DNA of 51,709 bases from Welwitschia mirabilis. Taxonomy: Eukaryota; Gnetophyta; Gnetopsida; Welwitschiales. The notes beneath the pieces are model-generated. The model was not told where the DNA came from, searched no databases, and saw only the letters and a list, made by a program, of their open reading frames with translations. This document shows positions 21,230-32,796 of the stretch, in pieces. Made by a program: the position numbers and the translations under genes. Every line of letters starts with the position of its first letter. Positions within the stretch are counted from its first letter, which is position 1. The stretch is taken from NCBI GenBank assembly GCA_051453625.1, contig JBOZIK010000001.1:294609553-294661261 (forward strand). The letters are read 5' to 3'.

Positions 21230-21935
21230 TAAAAGAAACCATCCACCCCTTGGCTTGATAGGCTTAACACTAATCCAATGTTTGATGAACATCTTCAAGT
21301 CTTAATGTAAGATGTGAGTATAAACTTATCATTCTAGAAACTTCTACAAGAAATCCAAAATACTTTAAGTTATGGAAAGACTTAATAAAAAGAAAATAAA
21401 AATGAATTATTCCTAGCAAAGTATTTTTATCTCGATCTCTCACAAACTTAGTTTTACAAAAATCTCCAAAAGATCTAAGGGCAGCAACTGTTAGTGTCAC
21501 ATTAGAGGGAAATAAAAGAATAAAAAAAGCTTTAATCGACATTAGAGCGAGTGTCAACATTATCGTACTACACATTTGCAAGAGACTCAATTTAGAAAAT
21601 AGAATAAAACCTACTCAGATTATCTTAGAATTAGCAGATACATCAGTTAAGAAACCATTAGGAGTTATAAAAGATTTAGTGATTCAAATTGAAGAGGTAT
21701 TCTACCCAATAGATGTGGTTATAATAGAGGTCAAATATAATGAAGGTTATCCCTTATTTATAGGAAGAGCATTCTGTGTAACAGCCCATTGCATTATCGA
21801 TACAAGAACTGGGATGATGGAGTATTATTTAGGAAACAAAAAGTATATGATTAGAGTGTTTGATGTGTCAAAAAGAGACACAGGTGATGAATGGAATATA
21901 GAAGATGCAATTAAACCAGCTTTATTCCTATGACA
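21230..21935 (+). pseudogene. Athila-like aspartic protease, active-site mutated
   Basis: The retropepsin stretch is well preserved: DIRASVNI (21538 on) stands for the catalytic 'DLGASVN' with the active-site Gly replaced by Arg (GGA to AGA type change). Then follow LELADTSVKKPLGVIKDLVI and, in one open frame to 21,933, FYPIDVVIIEV and YPLFIGRAFCVTAHCIID, which match 'f.fP.DFvvldme', 'vPliLGRPFLat..a.iDv'. It would cut the Gag-Pol polyprotein. It lies between gag and RT as in all gypsy elements. Confidence 0.82.
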
Positions 21936-22159
21936 CTATCCAATTGAAGAAAGATGACTAATGTTACACAAACCTATACTTTATGGCAATTGACATGAAA
22001 ATGAAAATTTAAAAGCATCTAATAAATTCAACTTTAACTAATCAAAAAATGGATTGTTAGATAAGAAAGAAAAAGAAACAGAATCATTAGTTTACAAGGA
22101 AGTCCAACTGTTAAAAACAAATAAAATTCACACTTTGAGGGAGGTCATCCACTAACGAC

Positions 22160-23720
22160 ATCTGGATAATAGTCCGAGACGACGATTAAAATTAATGAGT
22201 TTATGATAGAAATGGAAAATCTTGAATTAAACATGAACTTGAAAGATTTGCCTAGTGAACTGAAATAGATTTTTCTCTGTAACGATTAGAACAAACCCTT
22301 AATAATCAATGAAAACCTCTCTCCTAAACAAGAAGCAACCTTAATCTCTCTTTTGACTTCCAAAATTAATGCATTCACTTGGTCTCATAAAGATTTATTT
22401 GTGATTCCTCCTTCTATTATACAGCATAAAATTTATCTTGAAGAAAACTCAAAACCTGTTAGACAACCATAGAGAAGATTAAGCCTAGTACTTAAACAAG
22501 TAGTTAAGAATAATATTATTAAATTAATGGATTTTAGAATCATTTATGCTATATCAGATAGTGAATGGGTTAGTCCTTGAACTGTAGTACCAAAAAAGGA
22601 TGAGAAATGAAGAGTATCAATAGATTTTAGAAAACTTAATGAAGTCATAAAAAAAGATCATTGTCCCCTACACTTTCTTAACCAGATACTTAATATAATT
22701 CAGGGACATACTTTTTACTACTTTTTAAATGGATATAGTGGTTATAACTAGGTTTTCATAGCTAGTGAAAACTAAGCTAGAATAACTTTTACTTCATCTT
22801 TTGGGACATTTTCTTTTAGACATAAGCCTTTTGGAATTTGCAATGCTGCTGGAACTTTTCAACATGTTATGATGGGTATTTTTTCAGACATGTTAGAAGA
22901 TTTGATAGAAATCTTTATGGATGATTTTTCAATCTTTGGAGAAACCTTTGATCAAATATTAGAAACATTAGAAAAAGTCCTTGATAGATGCATAGAGTGT
23001 GGCCTTTATTTAAGTTGGCGAAGAATCTTATTTTTAGTTAATAATGGAATAGTTCTAGGTCGGCACATTTCTAAAAGAGGAATTAAAATAAAGCCTGATA
23101 AGGTAAGCATCACTACAAACTTAACTCCTCCAACTAATGTTAAACAAATTCAATCTTTTCTTGGACATTGTGGTTTTTACCATCGCTTCATATAAGATTA
23201 TGCTAAAATCTATAAACCCCTACACTTGTTACTAGAAAAAGAAGAAAAAATTGAATGGACCAAATCTTGTCAACTTGCTTTTGATATGCTTAAAGAAAAA
23301 AAATTTTCTACACCCATTGTAACAGGACCTAACTGGAATAAGGATTTTGAACCTATATGTGATGCCAGTAATATTGATATAGGTGGGGATTTAGGACAAA
23401 AATATGAAAATGATTTCAAAGTCATATCTTACCATAGTAAAACATTATCCAAATCTCAAAAAAATTTACACAACCACAAAGAGGGAGAGGGAGATAGATG
23501 TTAGCCATAATCGTCTACCTCAATAATCTTAGATATTATCTTTTAAGCTTTTACACAACTATTTATATAGATCATGCAATGATTAAATACCTGATGATTA
23601 AGAAATATTCTAGTGCTAGGTTGATTAGATGAATCCTCTTAATGCAAGAATTTAATCTCACCATTATAGATAGGACAAGTAAACATAACCACGTAGCATA
23701 TCACTTATCATGCCTTTCTT
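22160..23720 (+). pseudogene. Athila-like reverse transcriptase and RNase H, broken
   Basis: RT blocks are in order: WVSP.TVVPKKDE and RVSIDFRKLNEVIKKDHCPL (22,565-22,680), NGYSGYN (22,725), FTSSFGTFSFRHKPFGICNA (22,790-22,850), then an open frame 22,869-23,195 with the catalytic FMDDF (22914-22928), LGRHISKRGIKIKPDKV and FLGHCGFYHRFI. After one stop the connection and RNase H region continue (23,226-23,504) with FDMLKEKKFSTPIV, the first Asp in PICDASNIDIGG and VISYHSKTLSKSQKN, then TTIYIDHAMIKYL (23,560). The catalytic Asp pair of RT survives. Stops and frameshifts break the whole. Confidence 0.88.
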
Positions 23721-23829
23721 CTTCTTTTGATGATCTTTTATCAATGATTCTTTTTTAGATGAACAACTATTTGTTTTATCTTCTACTCATCCCCCTCAAT
23801 AATATGCTAATATTGTTAATTATCTTGTT

Positions 23830-24850
23830 ACTTTAAAGACACCACAAAATTGGAGTCACAATCAAAGAAAATCTTTTCTTTATAGGATAGGCGACTACAA
23901 GTGAATAGAGCCCCATCTTTATCATAGGTGTAAGGATCAAATTATGAGAAAATGTGTGCTGAAATGAGAAAAATCTAATATCCTTCATCTTTGTCATGGT
24001 GGTACTTTTGGTGGACATTTTAGTGGTCAGAAAATAACCATGAAAATTTTTCTTTTTTTTATTGATCTAGTCTTTTTTAGGACTCTTTCGATTATATTAA
24101 AAAGTGTGATGCATGTTAATGTTTTGGTAGCCTTTTACAATAACAAGAAATGCCCCTCAAACTTTCTCTTGAGTGTGAACCTTTTGGTTGTTTGGGAATC
24201 GACATCATAGGCCCAATTAAACCACCTTATAAAGATAAACATTTTAGTGGTTGTTGATTATGTGACTAAATGGGTTGAAACAATTTCTACTTCTTTAAAT
24301 GATGTCTGAACCATTTGTAACTCTATCAGAACTAAAATTTTTTAACATTTTGGCTTTCCTTGCGTAATCATTAGTGATCAGGGAACTCATTTTATCAATA
24401 ATCGTTTTAGGAAACTTCTTTTATCCATTGGAATAAAACATAGAGTAGCCTATGCTTACCATCCTCAAACTAATGGAGAAGCTGAAAATGCCAATAGAGA
24501 AATTGAAAAAAATGCTTTAAAAACTTGTCTCTACCAATACGAAATCTTTGGATTTCAAACTTAATGACGTTCTTTGGGCTTATCATACTACTTAGTGTTA
24601 GCTTATAGGCTTGTATACGGTAAAGTCTGTATTTTACCTGTTGATGTTTGCTATAATTCCTATCGTTCAATACATCAACTTAATCTTGTCAATTTAGATG
24701 AAAATCTTAAAAACCACTTAGCTCAATTAGATCATCTAGATGAAAAACAAACATGAGCTATACATCATCAACTCTTTCACAAAGCCCAAAGTATGTTCAA
24801 ACATGATAAAAACTTAAACCATATAAAAGTGTAAACTTAGTTAACTAGTT
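23830..24850 (+). pseudogene. Athila-like integrase, broken
   Basis: The zinc-binding HHCC part shows HLCHGG.FGGHFSGQKITM and KKCDAC (about 23,985-24,115). The catalytic core shows the first Asp in GIDIIGPIKPP (24,195), the second in ISDQGTHF (about 24,371) and the Glu in NGEAENANRE (about 24,470), so the DD(35)E triad is recognisable across frames. Downstream are LNDVLWAYHTT and VYGKVCILPVDV (24,560-24,650) and YRSIHQLNLVNLDENLKNHL (24,661 on), typical of the C-terminal region of Athila and Tat integrases. It would insert the cDNA. It is split by many frameshifts. Confidence 0.85.
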
Positions 24851-24917
24851 TCGTTATACAATATTAGGGTACATCTTCTACACAACAAGTTAACCTCAAA
24901 ATGATTANNNNNNNNNN

Positions 24918-25970
24918 CAACCTTTTGATGCAACCTTGAACATGATAGAAGCACTTGTCTTGGAGGTTCCCCTGGATGAGAAGGACTTCCTCCCTACCAT
25001 TGTCTAAATTTTTTCTTAGCTTATTCCTTTAGAGGGTTTTATGATGTCACTTGATCATCTTTTAAACATGACTTATGCATTTATTTTATTTCCATGACTA
25101 GTCTTTGTACTTGAGCATCTTATAGTGGTAAGATTAGATTCACCCATTCTTAGGACATTCACACATCCATTAACTTCATTTTGAAGGTAGATGCTTTATT
25201 TTTATGTTTTTCTCAATGACAGAAGGTCTTAGATTATTTAGAAGTGTGCTTTCTTGTCTTCATCTTATTACTTCATCTTTGTCTTTTGGAAGTGTTTGAT
25301 CATGTGGAATCGTTTTTTGTTCAAAACCGAAAAAAAAAAGGGAAGATAAGAGAAGAAATAAGACCATGATGTTTTCTATCTGAGCTAGCTTAAAAACGTG
25401 ATTACCATGATGTCCTACAGCAAGTACACTGGGGTAAATTTTATTGAGAGGGGCCTTTGGTAGTATGATATAGTAGCTATGGGAACTCCACTAGGAGGTC
25501 AGTTAGCCATGCTTTGCGGGTCCTTACTTCTTTGACTGTGGTTGCACTCCCCTCATCATGGAAAATAAAATAATAAAAACTTTGAGGCTATAGGATCAAT
25601 AGTATTCTTGGTACCATCAGAAGCATTGCTTGTTTTCTAAACTTTTAGCCTTTCCACATGATCATTTTACTTTTTGAGGATTTAGGTGTTTGTTTTAAGA
25701 TGTAATTAGATAAGTTCATTTCTAAGCAATTCTTTGATCTTTTCACTCATTGTTTAGAGCATTTGATTTTTAGCATTATTATAACTAGTACCTTGCCGAA
25801 TGGAATGTTACAAAATTATACATGTAGCCATGCATTATAAATCAAGTGATGTTATGATTTCTTTCATGGGAGTTTGCTAGGTTAGAATTTAGGGTAGATA
25901 TGCTATCTTATTCATGTTGTGATGTCCATTTTTTTCATTCTACTTTTCTTAGGTTATTCAGTTAGTCATT
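24918..25970 (+). other. Athila-like post-pol region, no gene recognised
   Basis: Begins after a 10-N gap (24908-24917). The first 90 bases are open and could encode FDATLNMIEALVLEVPLDEK, possibly a small remnant of a post-pol ORF. The rest is T-rich without readable coding. The inserted segment starts at 25,971. Confidence 0.4.
25966..25970. other. Candidate target-site duplication TCATT, left
   Basis: TCATT abuts the TGTCATGTCC start of the inserted LTR. The same five bases abut the inverted LTR end on the right at 31694-31698. Confidence 0.5.
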
Positions 25971-26494
25971 TGTCATGTCCACATTTTTACTTCTTTTAAA
26001 AAGCTGCAAAGATTAATTTTAATGAATTATTTAAAAAAAGGAATTATTTTAAAACCTTAAATTGATATAAATATTATGTTCTTGAGATGCTGTCATATTG
26101 AATTGTAGTCTGAGTTCCTTTTGATTTAAATATTGCATATAAATCTTCAAATGCTTTTGTAGTATCAGTGATTTCTTTCACTCATTTTTGCACCTCTTGG
26201 AAATTGTGTTTGATTAAATGTAAATTGTAAAGACTTGTTATTTATTTTCCTTATTATTATGATTATGATTAAATGTGAAACATTCTTTTCATATTATTAA
26301 AGCACCCAGTGGCTAGGCAAGCCTTTATGAGACGTTATGAAACCTCCTTTATCATTGGCTCATGTTGTGTCCTTTTGTATTCTTGAGTCTTGTCACCTCA
26401 CCCCTGTTCTCTCATTTGAAATAGAGTTCTCCCTTCCTCAAGTCTAGTTTATTTTTTTGAAATGACCTTGCCTTGAAATCTTAAAGCTTAGGAG
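25971..26494 (+). repeat. Long inverted repeat, left arm
   Basis: Pairs with 31,171-31,693 on the other strand over about 524 bp. Shared blocks include CTCAAGTCTAGTTTATTTTT, the TTATTATGATTATGATTAAA block and TTCTTTTAAAAAG. Outer ends coincide with the LTR-type terminus TGTCAYRKCCAC. The inner ends diverge at AAGCTTRGGAG. Confidence 0.85.
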
Positions 26495-26891
26495 CTCTAG
26501 GAGCTTTGGAAACTTGGAAGATCTTCGAAGAGCTCGAACATAAATGGGTATGGTTCTATTTTTTCTTGTTCCTTATTGGTCCTTTCTTTATATACATTCC
26601 GTTATTGAGATTGTCGTGTTTATATTCTTATAAGACGAATGTTAAATCGTGTGATGCTTGATAAATATAAATCCAGTTTTGTTTCAAGTCTTGTTTCCAT
26701 CCACCTTCTGTACCCGATGTCTTGACTTTATCTGTTCTTGGTATGAGTTGTTAGCTTGTAGTCGAATCTTATCATATTTTTCTTGTCATTGTGATGTTTT
26801 GAACTTATGTTTATGAGTTGATAGCTTGTAATTAAATCTTAGCATATTTTTCTTGCCATTGTTATGTCTTAGACTTATGGCTGTGGATTTT

Positions 26892-27190
26892 CACAGATTA
26901 CTAAATGGGGCAGTGGGCTTCACAGATCGCCAAATGAGGCAGTGGGAATATTAGATTTACCACAGATCGTCGAATGAGGCAGTGGGCTTTACAGATTGTC
27001 AAATGAGACAGTGAAGTTAATGATATAAGAGATATATATTTTCATGAGAACCACAGATTACCAAATGAGGCAGTGGACTCCATAGATCGCCGAATGAGGC
27101 AATGAAGTGAAATATGAAAGATTATATGAGAACCCAAGTCACCGAATGAAGCAGTGGGCTTCACAGATTGCCGAATGAGGTAGTGAAGTG
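26892..27190 (+). repeat. 29-bp sub-repeat array, eight copies
   Basis: Units begin CACAGATCGCCGAATGAG and continue GCAGTGGGCTT. Eight imperfect copies occur, spaced as pairs separated by AT-rich spacers. Differences are almost all C/T or G/A at the two CpGs (CGCCG, TACCA, TGCCG, CGTCG), pointing to methylation-driven decay. The array sits downstream of the TATA-like site, in the R-U5-like part of the LTR. Confidence 0.85.
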
Positions 27191-28094
27191 ATTGAAATAT
27201 ATGAAAATATATAATGATTATTCTCGTTCATAACCATAAGGTTAGTGTTTGTGATATATCATGTTTCTTGGAGTCTTTACTTTACTTGCCTATTTTAACT
27301 CTTAAAATCCTTGTCTATCCTACCTAGTTTTGCCTGGACCATACTAGGAACTATAAGATTTTCACAGTTCTCATCCCATACTTTTGTGTAACAGGTGAAA
27401 AATATAGAGTTTAAATTCTAAAGTGGGCATAAGAATGTGGAGAATCATTAGTCCTATATTGATGTAAAATCTTATTGAACAATTTGTAATCCTTATTTGT
27501 CTCAATTACTTGGAGTTATACACGTGAGTTTCATGAGTATACAATATGTTTTTCTATTAAATGTTCTTTAGTTGTGATGAGAGATAAACTCCATTTATTT
27601 ATATGTGTGATTTGCAAAATTATGAAGTTTGCTTTGAAGACTCATATTATACTAAATGTTAAATACCTTTCCTAGAATTTTTAGAAATAAATTATATTGA
27701 TTTGAGAGCATATTCTTCAATTATTATTTGATGGAATTTTATGAAAATCTTAAATCTTTATTCATATATTTATTCATCCTTGCATTGACTATCAATTTAA
27801 AAATGTAAATTCTAGAACTCATTTTGGGTAAATATGATTTGGCATATTAATTTCATGTTATATATAAAAAATTATCTTAAAATTTCTTACTAAAATGTAA
27901 CTATAGAGGAATATTTCTTGGATGTAATGTTCATTTACTATTGATAAAAATTCTTATAAAATGGACATGTGATATTCCATCCTTGCACAAGATTTGAACC
28001 CATTGTAATAGAAGTTAATTTAGTTCTCTTTGAATTAATTAATGTTATAAAGTTATTCTATGAGAGGAGAGGGAAAATTTAATAAAAAAGTTAT

Positions 28095-28172
28095 GATTAG
28101 CACTCATGGTGGAACTTAAATCACCAACCTCTCTCTTCTTAGTAACCATCCTCTACCATGATGCTAAGGAGC
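28095..28172 (-). repeat. Possible tRNA-derived SINE fragment
   Basis: On the minus strand TAGCATCATGGTAGAGGATG resembles an A box and GGTTGGTGATTTAAGTTCC resembles a B box about 30 bp later, as in tRNA-derived SINEs with CpG loss. No second copy or tail was identified. Confidence 0.25.
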
Positions 28173-29399
28173 AATCGTTGAGATTAAATAGTTTTTTTCA
28201 TATTAAGTTGTTAGTTATCTTCCTTTATGATAATTCATTAGCAATTAAATAAAGGTATTTCTAGATGAGCTAAGATCTATACATAGGTAAGGGAATCCCA
28301 TGTTTAGTATGTATTTGAGTGAGGATCAGGTTTTTCTACTGGGCACAATGCTTGAAGTGGTTGGAGATAATGCTATGAGCTTTTACTATTGGATAACTAG
28401 TATCTGAACATAGGTCATAGACTATCGTTTCCACTTTTCATAGTGCATTTTATTTTATGTGAGTGGGTGTAAGTAGACCATGTATTTAGAAAAATCAGTG
28501 TTATATAATTAAGTTTATTCAACAACTTAATTTAAATGTTTAGGTAGTAGTGATCATTACAAAAATGGTCTACCTTATCAGAAAGAAAAGAGTAGCATTA
28601 CATTTGTAGAAGAAGTGTTTTGTTGTAGGTCATTTATTTGTTTGAAGGAGGAGGGGATCATGCATAGACAATAGCTAAAGCTTGTTCATCATGGCCTTAA
28701 TTCCATATTTTCTTTGATTTGAACTAGCAATTATATAAAGGACTTAACTACTGACTATCCTTTATCTATCAACTCCTACATCATGCATTACTGAGTTAAA
28801 ATCAAAATTATTCATTAGCATAAATTAAAGAATAGGCTTAGGTATTAGGCAAGAAAATTGCCTTATTTGGCTGATTATGTGAGTAATCAAATTTATTTAA
28901 AACCACTATGAGTTCTTTAGCTTCACCATTTTCTTCCATTTATTTCTTAATTCATAGGCCTTATTTTTAATTATGTTTCCATAATATTAATGCCATTTCT
29001 TTCTACTTCAAAATGTTAAACTCCTTCTTACTTATTAGAATCCTATATTTCTTCCTCTTTAGTGATTTACTTAAACCTTTTTTCATTTGTGCTTTTCTTC
29101 TAATGGCTCTGATCTATTATTACTTCCTTCAGTTTACTAAAATAATAACCTTTTATTTCTTAATGAACTCTTGACTCCTTTGATTATTTGATTGTAATTT
29201 GTACCAACTAGAAATGCTAGTAAAAGAAGCTGAAACCTATAAATAACTCAATCTGTACTTTTTTTTGTAATGAAATTTTTTTTCTAGTTTATCTGGCCTA
29301 TATTAGCTGAGTGTTTTTGGATATAATATTATTCATTAATGAAAATAAGGTATTGTCTTCCCTTATTTTAATGATTCCTTCTTAATAAAGTTTCAATTT

Positions 29400-29482
29400 A
29401 GGACAATAGCACAGATAGTTCTGGTAACATTAGAAAAATTCTTGGTCCCAAGTTTGATTCCCAGTGGAGTCATTCACCTTAA
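29400..29482 (+). repeat. Possible tRNA-derived SINE fragment
   Basis: TAGCACAGATAGTTCTGG fits a loose A box and CAAGTTTGATTCCCAG a B box about 35 bp downstream, with spacing like a tRNA gene. No cloverleaf can be built confidently and no copy was found elsewhere in the window. Confidence 0.3.
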
Positions 29483-30334
29483 TACCTTTAATATAATATT
29501 TTATCATAAAGATTTTATGATATGTGTCAATCATCTAAACCTTAATCTAGATCTAATATTTAAATATCTTAATGTGCATGAATTAACTTGAAATATATTA
29601 CAATATATCCTAATAATTAATCTTCACTTTTAGAGTAGAAAACCAAAATTGTGTATTGTTTGGAAGCCGAAGTCCCTTGTATTAGACTACTCACTATGTG
29701 ATCTAGTGGGATTTATTATATTAATTCACTATAAGATAAATACTAGATTATCTTTCCTTCTAATTATGAGTTTTCTTGATTGTTAAGTTAACCTATATAC
29801 TTTGTCAAAATTTAAACTTTGTTGAAATCCTTATCTTCTTAGAGATGTAAGTATTCTATTATTAGTTAGATTATCTTATTGGACACTAATTAGATTTAAC
29901 TCTTACCATAAATATTTCTTGTTTTAAATTAGGAAGGATATTCTAAATCATACTTGGATAAACTGCCTTTTTTCCCTGATCTATGTACTCTTGTCGATTA
30001 ATAAATTAATATCCTACATAAATATTATTATTTTTTTGAATATCCTTGGCTTATTTCCTAACTCAAATGGTTGGGGGCTTTACATAACCAAGACTCAATG
30101 GAGTATGCATAGCCCTTCACTAAGGTAACATCTTTCTACAACTCACGAGACAGATCTCTATCCTTTGGATCTCTTGTCATGAGACTATCTAGTGCAAATG
30201 GATATGGAGAGGAAATTCAAAAGATGTCATATTTATAGGGTTAAGAAATAAAACCAACATATAAAATATGTTGGAAAACATGTTTAATTACAAGAAAGAA
30301 ATAGATGAAATGGAGAAAGATTGGCTTATGATTA

Positions 30335-30545
30335 GAAGTATCATCCTACCTATCATGGGGATAACCAAGGGAATGGTAGCTCAAATCTTATTCATCATCC
30401 TACATGTCACGAGGATGATCATGGGGATAACACTTTACAAAAGATGATTTAGCAATGCTGAATTTAGTCCATATCAGAATTCCCATGTGGCATCTACAAT
30501 GCTATCATCATTCCTATCATGGGGATGATAGAGGGGACGAAAATT
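30335..30545. repeat. Three dyad repeats with a TATCATGGGGATGATA core
   Basis: Near 30,340-30,375, 30,397-30,432 and 30,503-30,540 the same pattern recurs: ATCATCCTAC, then TATCATGGGGAT and GGGGAYRA. The cleanest copy contains TATCATGGGGATGATA. It is similar in style to, but not the same as, the hairpin motif of the surrounding Athila-like element. Confidence 0.55.
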
Positions 30546-31027
30546 TTCTTTCTCTTTTTAACTTAAGAAAAGTCTTTATTTTGCATCAGTGATCTTCCTC
30601 TGAGGCATAATGTATCAGAATATGCTTTAAATGCTTCTAATCATGCCAAGAATTGCACATTTTTATGATCACATATTAATTCTCAAAAATCCTTAGATTT
30701 GCATCTAAACCTATATAAATCTCCTACAAAATAGCTCATAATACTTTATCAAATACATACAATTTGATAGCGCATCACATATCTTATAGTTTGTATTGTT
30801 TAGAAATAAGTGATAAACACCTCTTAATTGATCTAAGTTATAAGGATTAACTCTTGTGACAATAGGAATCCAAATAGATTCACTACACTTGCATTTTGTC
30901 TATTGCATTTCATCATCATTTATCTTGCATTGCATTTGCATTGTTGTTTACTTTTTATTTACTAAAAGAAAAAAATACTAAAAATACTTTGTGAAATTAA
31001 TTCTCTGAGTTTTGTCCTAGTGCATTT

Positions 31028-31127
31028 NNNNNNNNNNNNNNNNNNNNNNNNNNNNNNNNNNNNNNNNNNNNNNNNNNNNNNNNNNNNNNNNNNNNNNNNN
31101 NNNNNNNNNNNNNNNNNNNNNNNNNNN
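31028..31127. other. 100-N assembly gap
   Basis: Gap of unknown size inside the nested segment, 43 bp from the inner end of the right inverted arm. No duplication of flanks is seen. Confidence 0.95.
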
Positions 31128-31170
31128 AATTATAAATTTTTAACAAAAAGGGCATGAAATTCTCTCCTCC

Positions 31171-31693
31171 TCCCAAGCTCCAAGATTTTAAGGCAAGGTC
31201 GTTTCGAAAAAATAAACTAGACTTGAGGGAGGAAGAACCCTATTTAAAGTGAAAGAATAGGGCTAAGGTTATGAGACTCAAGAATACAAAAGGACACAAC
31301 ATGAGCCAATGGTAAAAGGGGTTTCATAACATTTCATAAAGGCTTGCCTAACCACCAAGTGCTTTAATAATATAAAAAGAATGTTTCACATTTAATCATA
31401 ATCATAATAATGAGTGAAATAAATAACAAGCCTTTACAATTTACATTTAATCAAATATAATTTCTAGTAAGTGCAAAAATGAGTGAAAGAAATCATTGCT
31501 ACTACAAAAGCATTTGAAGACTTATATGCAATATTTAAATCAAAAGGAACTCAAACTACAATTCAATAAGACATCATCTCAAGAACATTATATTTATATC
31601 AATTTAAGGTTTCAAAATAATTTATTTTTTTAAATAATTCATTAAACTTAATCTATATATCTTTTTAAAAGAAGTAAAAATGTGGCTGTGACC
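31171..31693 (-). repeat. Long inverted repeat, right arm (reverse LTR start)
   Basis: Reverse complement of 25,971-26,494, about 523 bp. Read on the minus strand it begins GGTCACAGCCACATTTTTAC, so both outer ends of the nested segment are the U3 start of the same LTR type. TCATT follows directly on the plus strand at 31694-31698. Beyond the inner end the minus-strand sequence becomes GGGAGGAGGAGAGAATTTC, which is absent from the left arm. Confidence 0.85.
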
Positions 31694-32796
31694 TCATTTC
31701 AAAGTTATTACCTTATTTTCCTATCATCCTAGGACCTTAACATTCAATAGTTTCCTTGCTTAGTGATTGTTCATTTCCAATAAAAACTCATTTCCTGATT
31801 AGATAAGTCTCCTTGAAATTTTTGTGATCTTCATTTTTTTAGTCTTTTGGAGTCCACGCTATTTTTGTTAGGGCACATTTATTTAGCACTCACACATGCT
31901 TCATCCCACTTAACACATTTCATCACCTAAATCTTCAATCATTCACATTTTCATAATTGTCAAAATCTTCTTAAATCCTTATTTTTCAAATCTCACATTC
32001 TTTACACAAAGATCTGAGCTTAACTTGTCGACTGTCAAAACTTAATTTTTGCAAAACTCTGAAAAACCTTGTTACCCACCTGATTGTCTAGATAACAAGG
32101 TAGGATGATAGCCTAGATTTTTTTAATAGTCATCTTAGGGATGTCATGTAGATAACGCAAGCAGATGATAGTGCGTTTAAACTGCGGGCTGCCTTTCTTT
32201 TCCACCATTTTTCACCTTTTCTGAGCCTTTTTACTCTATTCTTTCATGAGACACATTTCACGCTTGGGCCTACCATTGATTTGGAGCCACTTCTTGTGAG
32301 TTTTACACACAAGATTGCCAGATATAACCAAATTTTTGAAAATGAGGTGTGTTTTCCTTCTTTCGTCGGTTTTTAATTTTTTCTTTCATTTCTTAGCCTT
32401 TCGGAGTGTAGTTTGGACTATCTCATTTAATTCTTCATGCGCTTCGATTTGGAACTTATGAATTTAGTTTTCACCATGTATCTTTCATGAAATCTGAAAT
32501 TGTCCTTTTTACGAGGTAGAATTAAATTTTTATCTTTAAAACTCGTTTTCTCGCATACCGTAGGTCGGATTGACATGATCCTTTAGGCAAAATTGATTTT
32601 TGCGCAATTTTTTACTCCATTACCTAATACGAGACATATTATTTTGTTAGGATATGGTAGGGTGAGGTAGGGAAGGAGGACAGGAAATATATTCATAAAT
32701 TTTACACACATAAATTTTGCGAGGATGTTTTAGCGCTTTCATGAGATGTAATTTTTTGTGATTTTCACCGATACACGTGATGCGTTATATTTTTGT
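31694..32796 (+). other. Athila-like spacer between pol and 3' ORF
   Basis: Non-coding, resumes the host Athila-like element after the nested segment. Two copies of the recurring hairpin-type motif lie at 32,071-32,113 and 32,131-32,175. No gene was seen. Confidence 0.5.

Larger units (their letters stand above)
25971..27393 (+). repeat. LTR-like sequence with 29-bp sub-repeats (gypsy type), nested
   Basis: Starts TGTCATGTCCACATTTTTAC, like the TGTCACGGCC-type starts of some plant Ty3-gypsy LTRs, and may end at TTGTGTAACA (27393). It holds a TATA-like TTTATATAC (near 26,590) and an eight-copy 29-bp repeat. No primer site follows and no TCATT follows the end, so it is neither a clean 5' LTR nor a simple solo LTR. 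The first 524 bp recur in inverted orientation at 31,171-31,693. Confidence 0.6.
27394..31027. other. Interior of the nested segment, no gene recognised
   Basis: About 3.6 kb of AT-rich DNA between the two inverted arms with no readable retroelement proteins. Two tRNA-like box pairs are noted separately (28,100 and 29,400). At 30,335-30,545 a dyad-rich repeat occurs. The last 300 bases before the 31,028 gap (TTGCATTTCATCATC and similar) look like non-coding leader of a gypsy element, but this is only an impression. Confidence 0.4.

Noticed and set aside
28095-29482. Functional tRNA genes at the two tRNA-like box pairs
   Set aside because: No seven-base-pair acceptor stem or anticodon arm could be built; at most SINE remnants.
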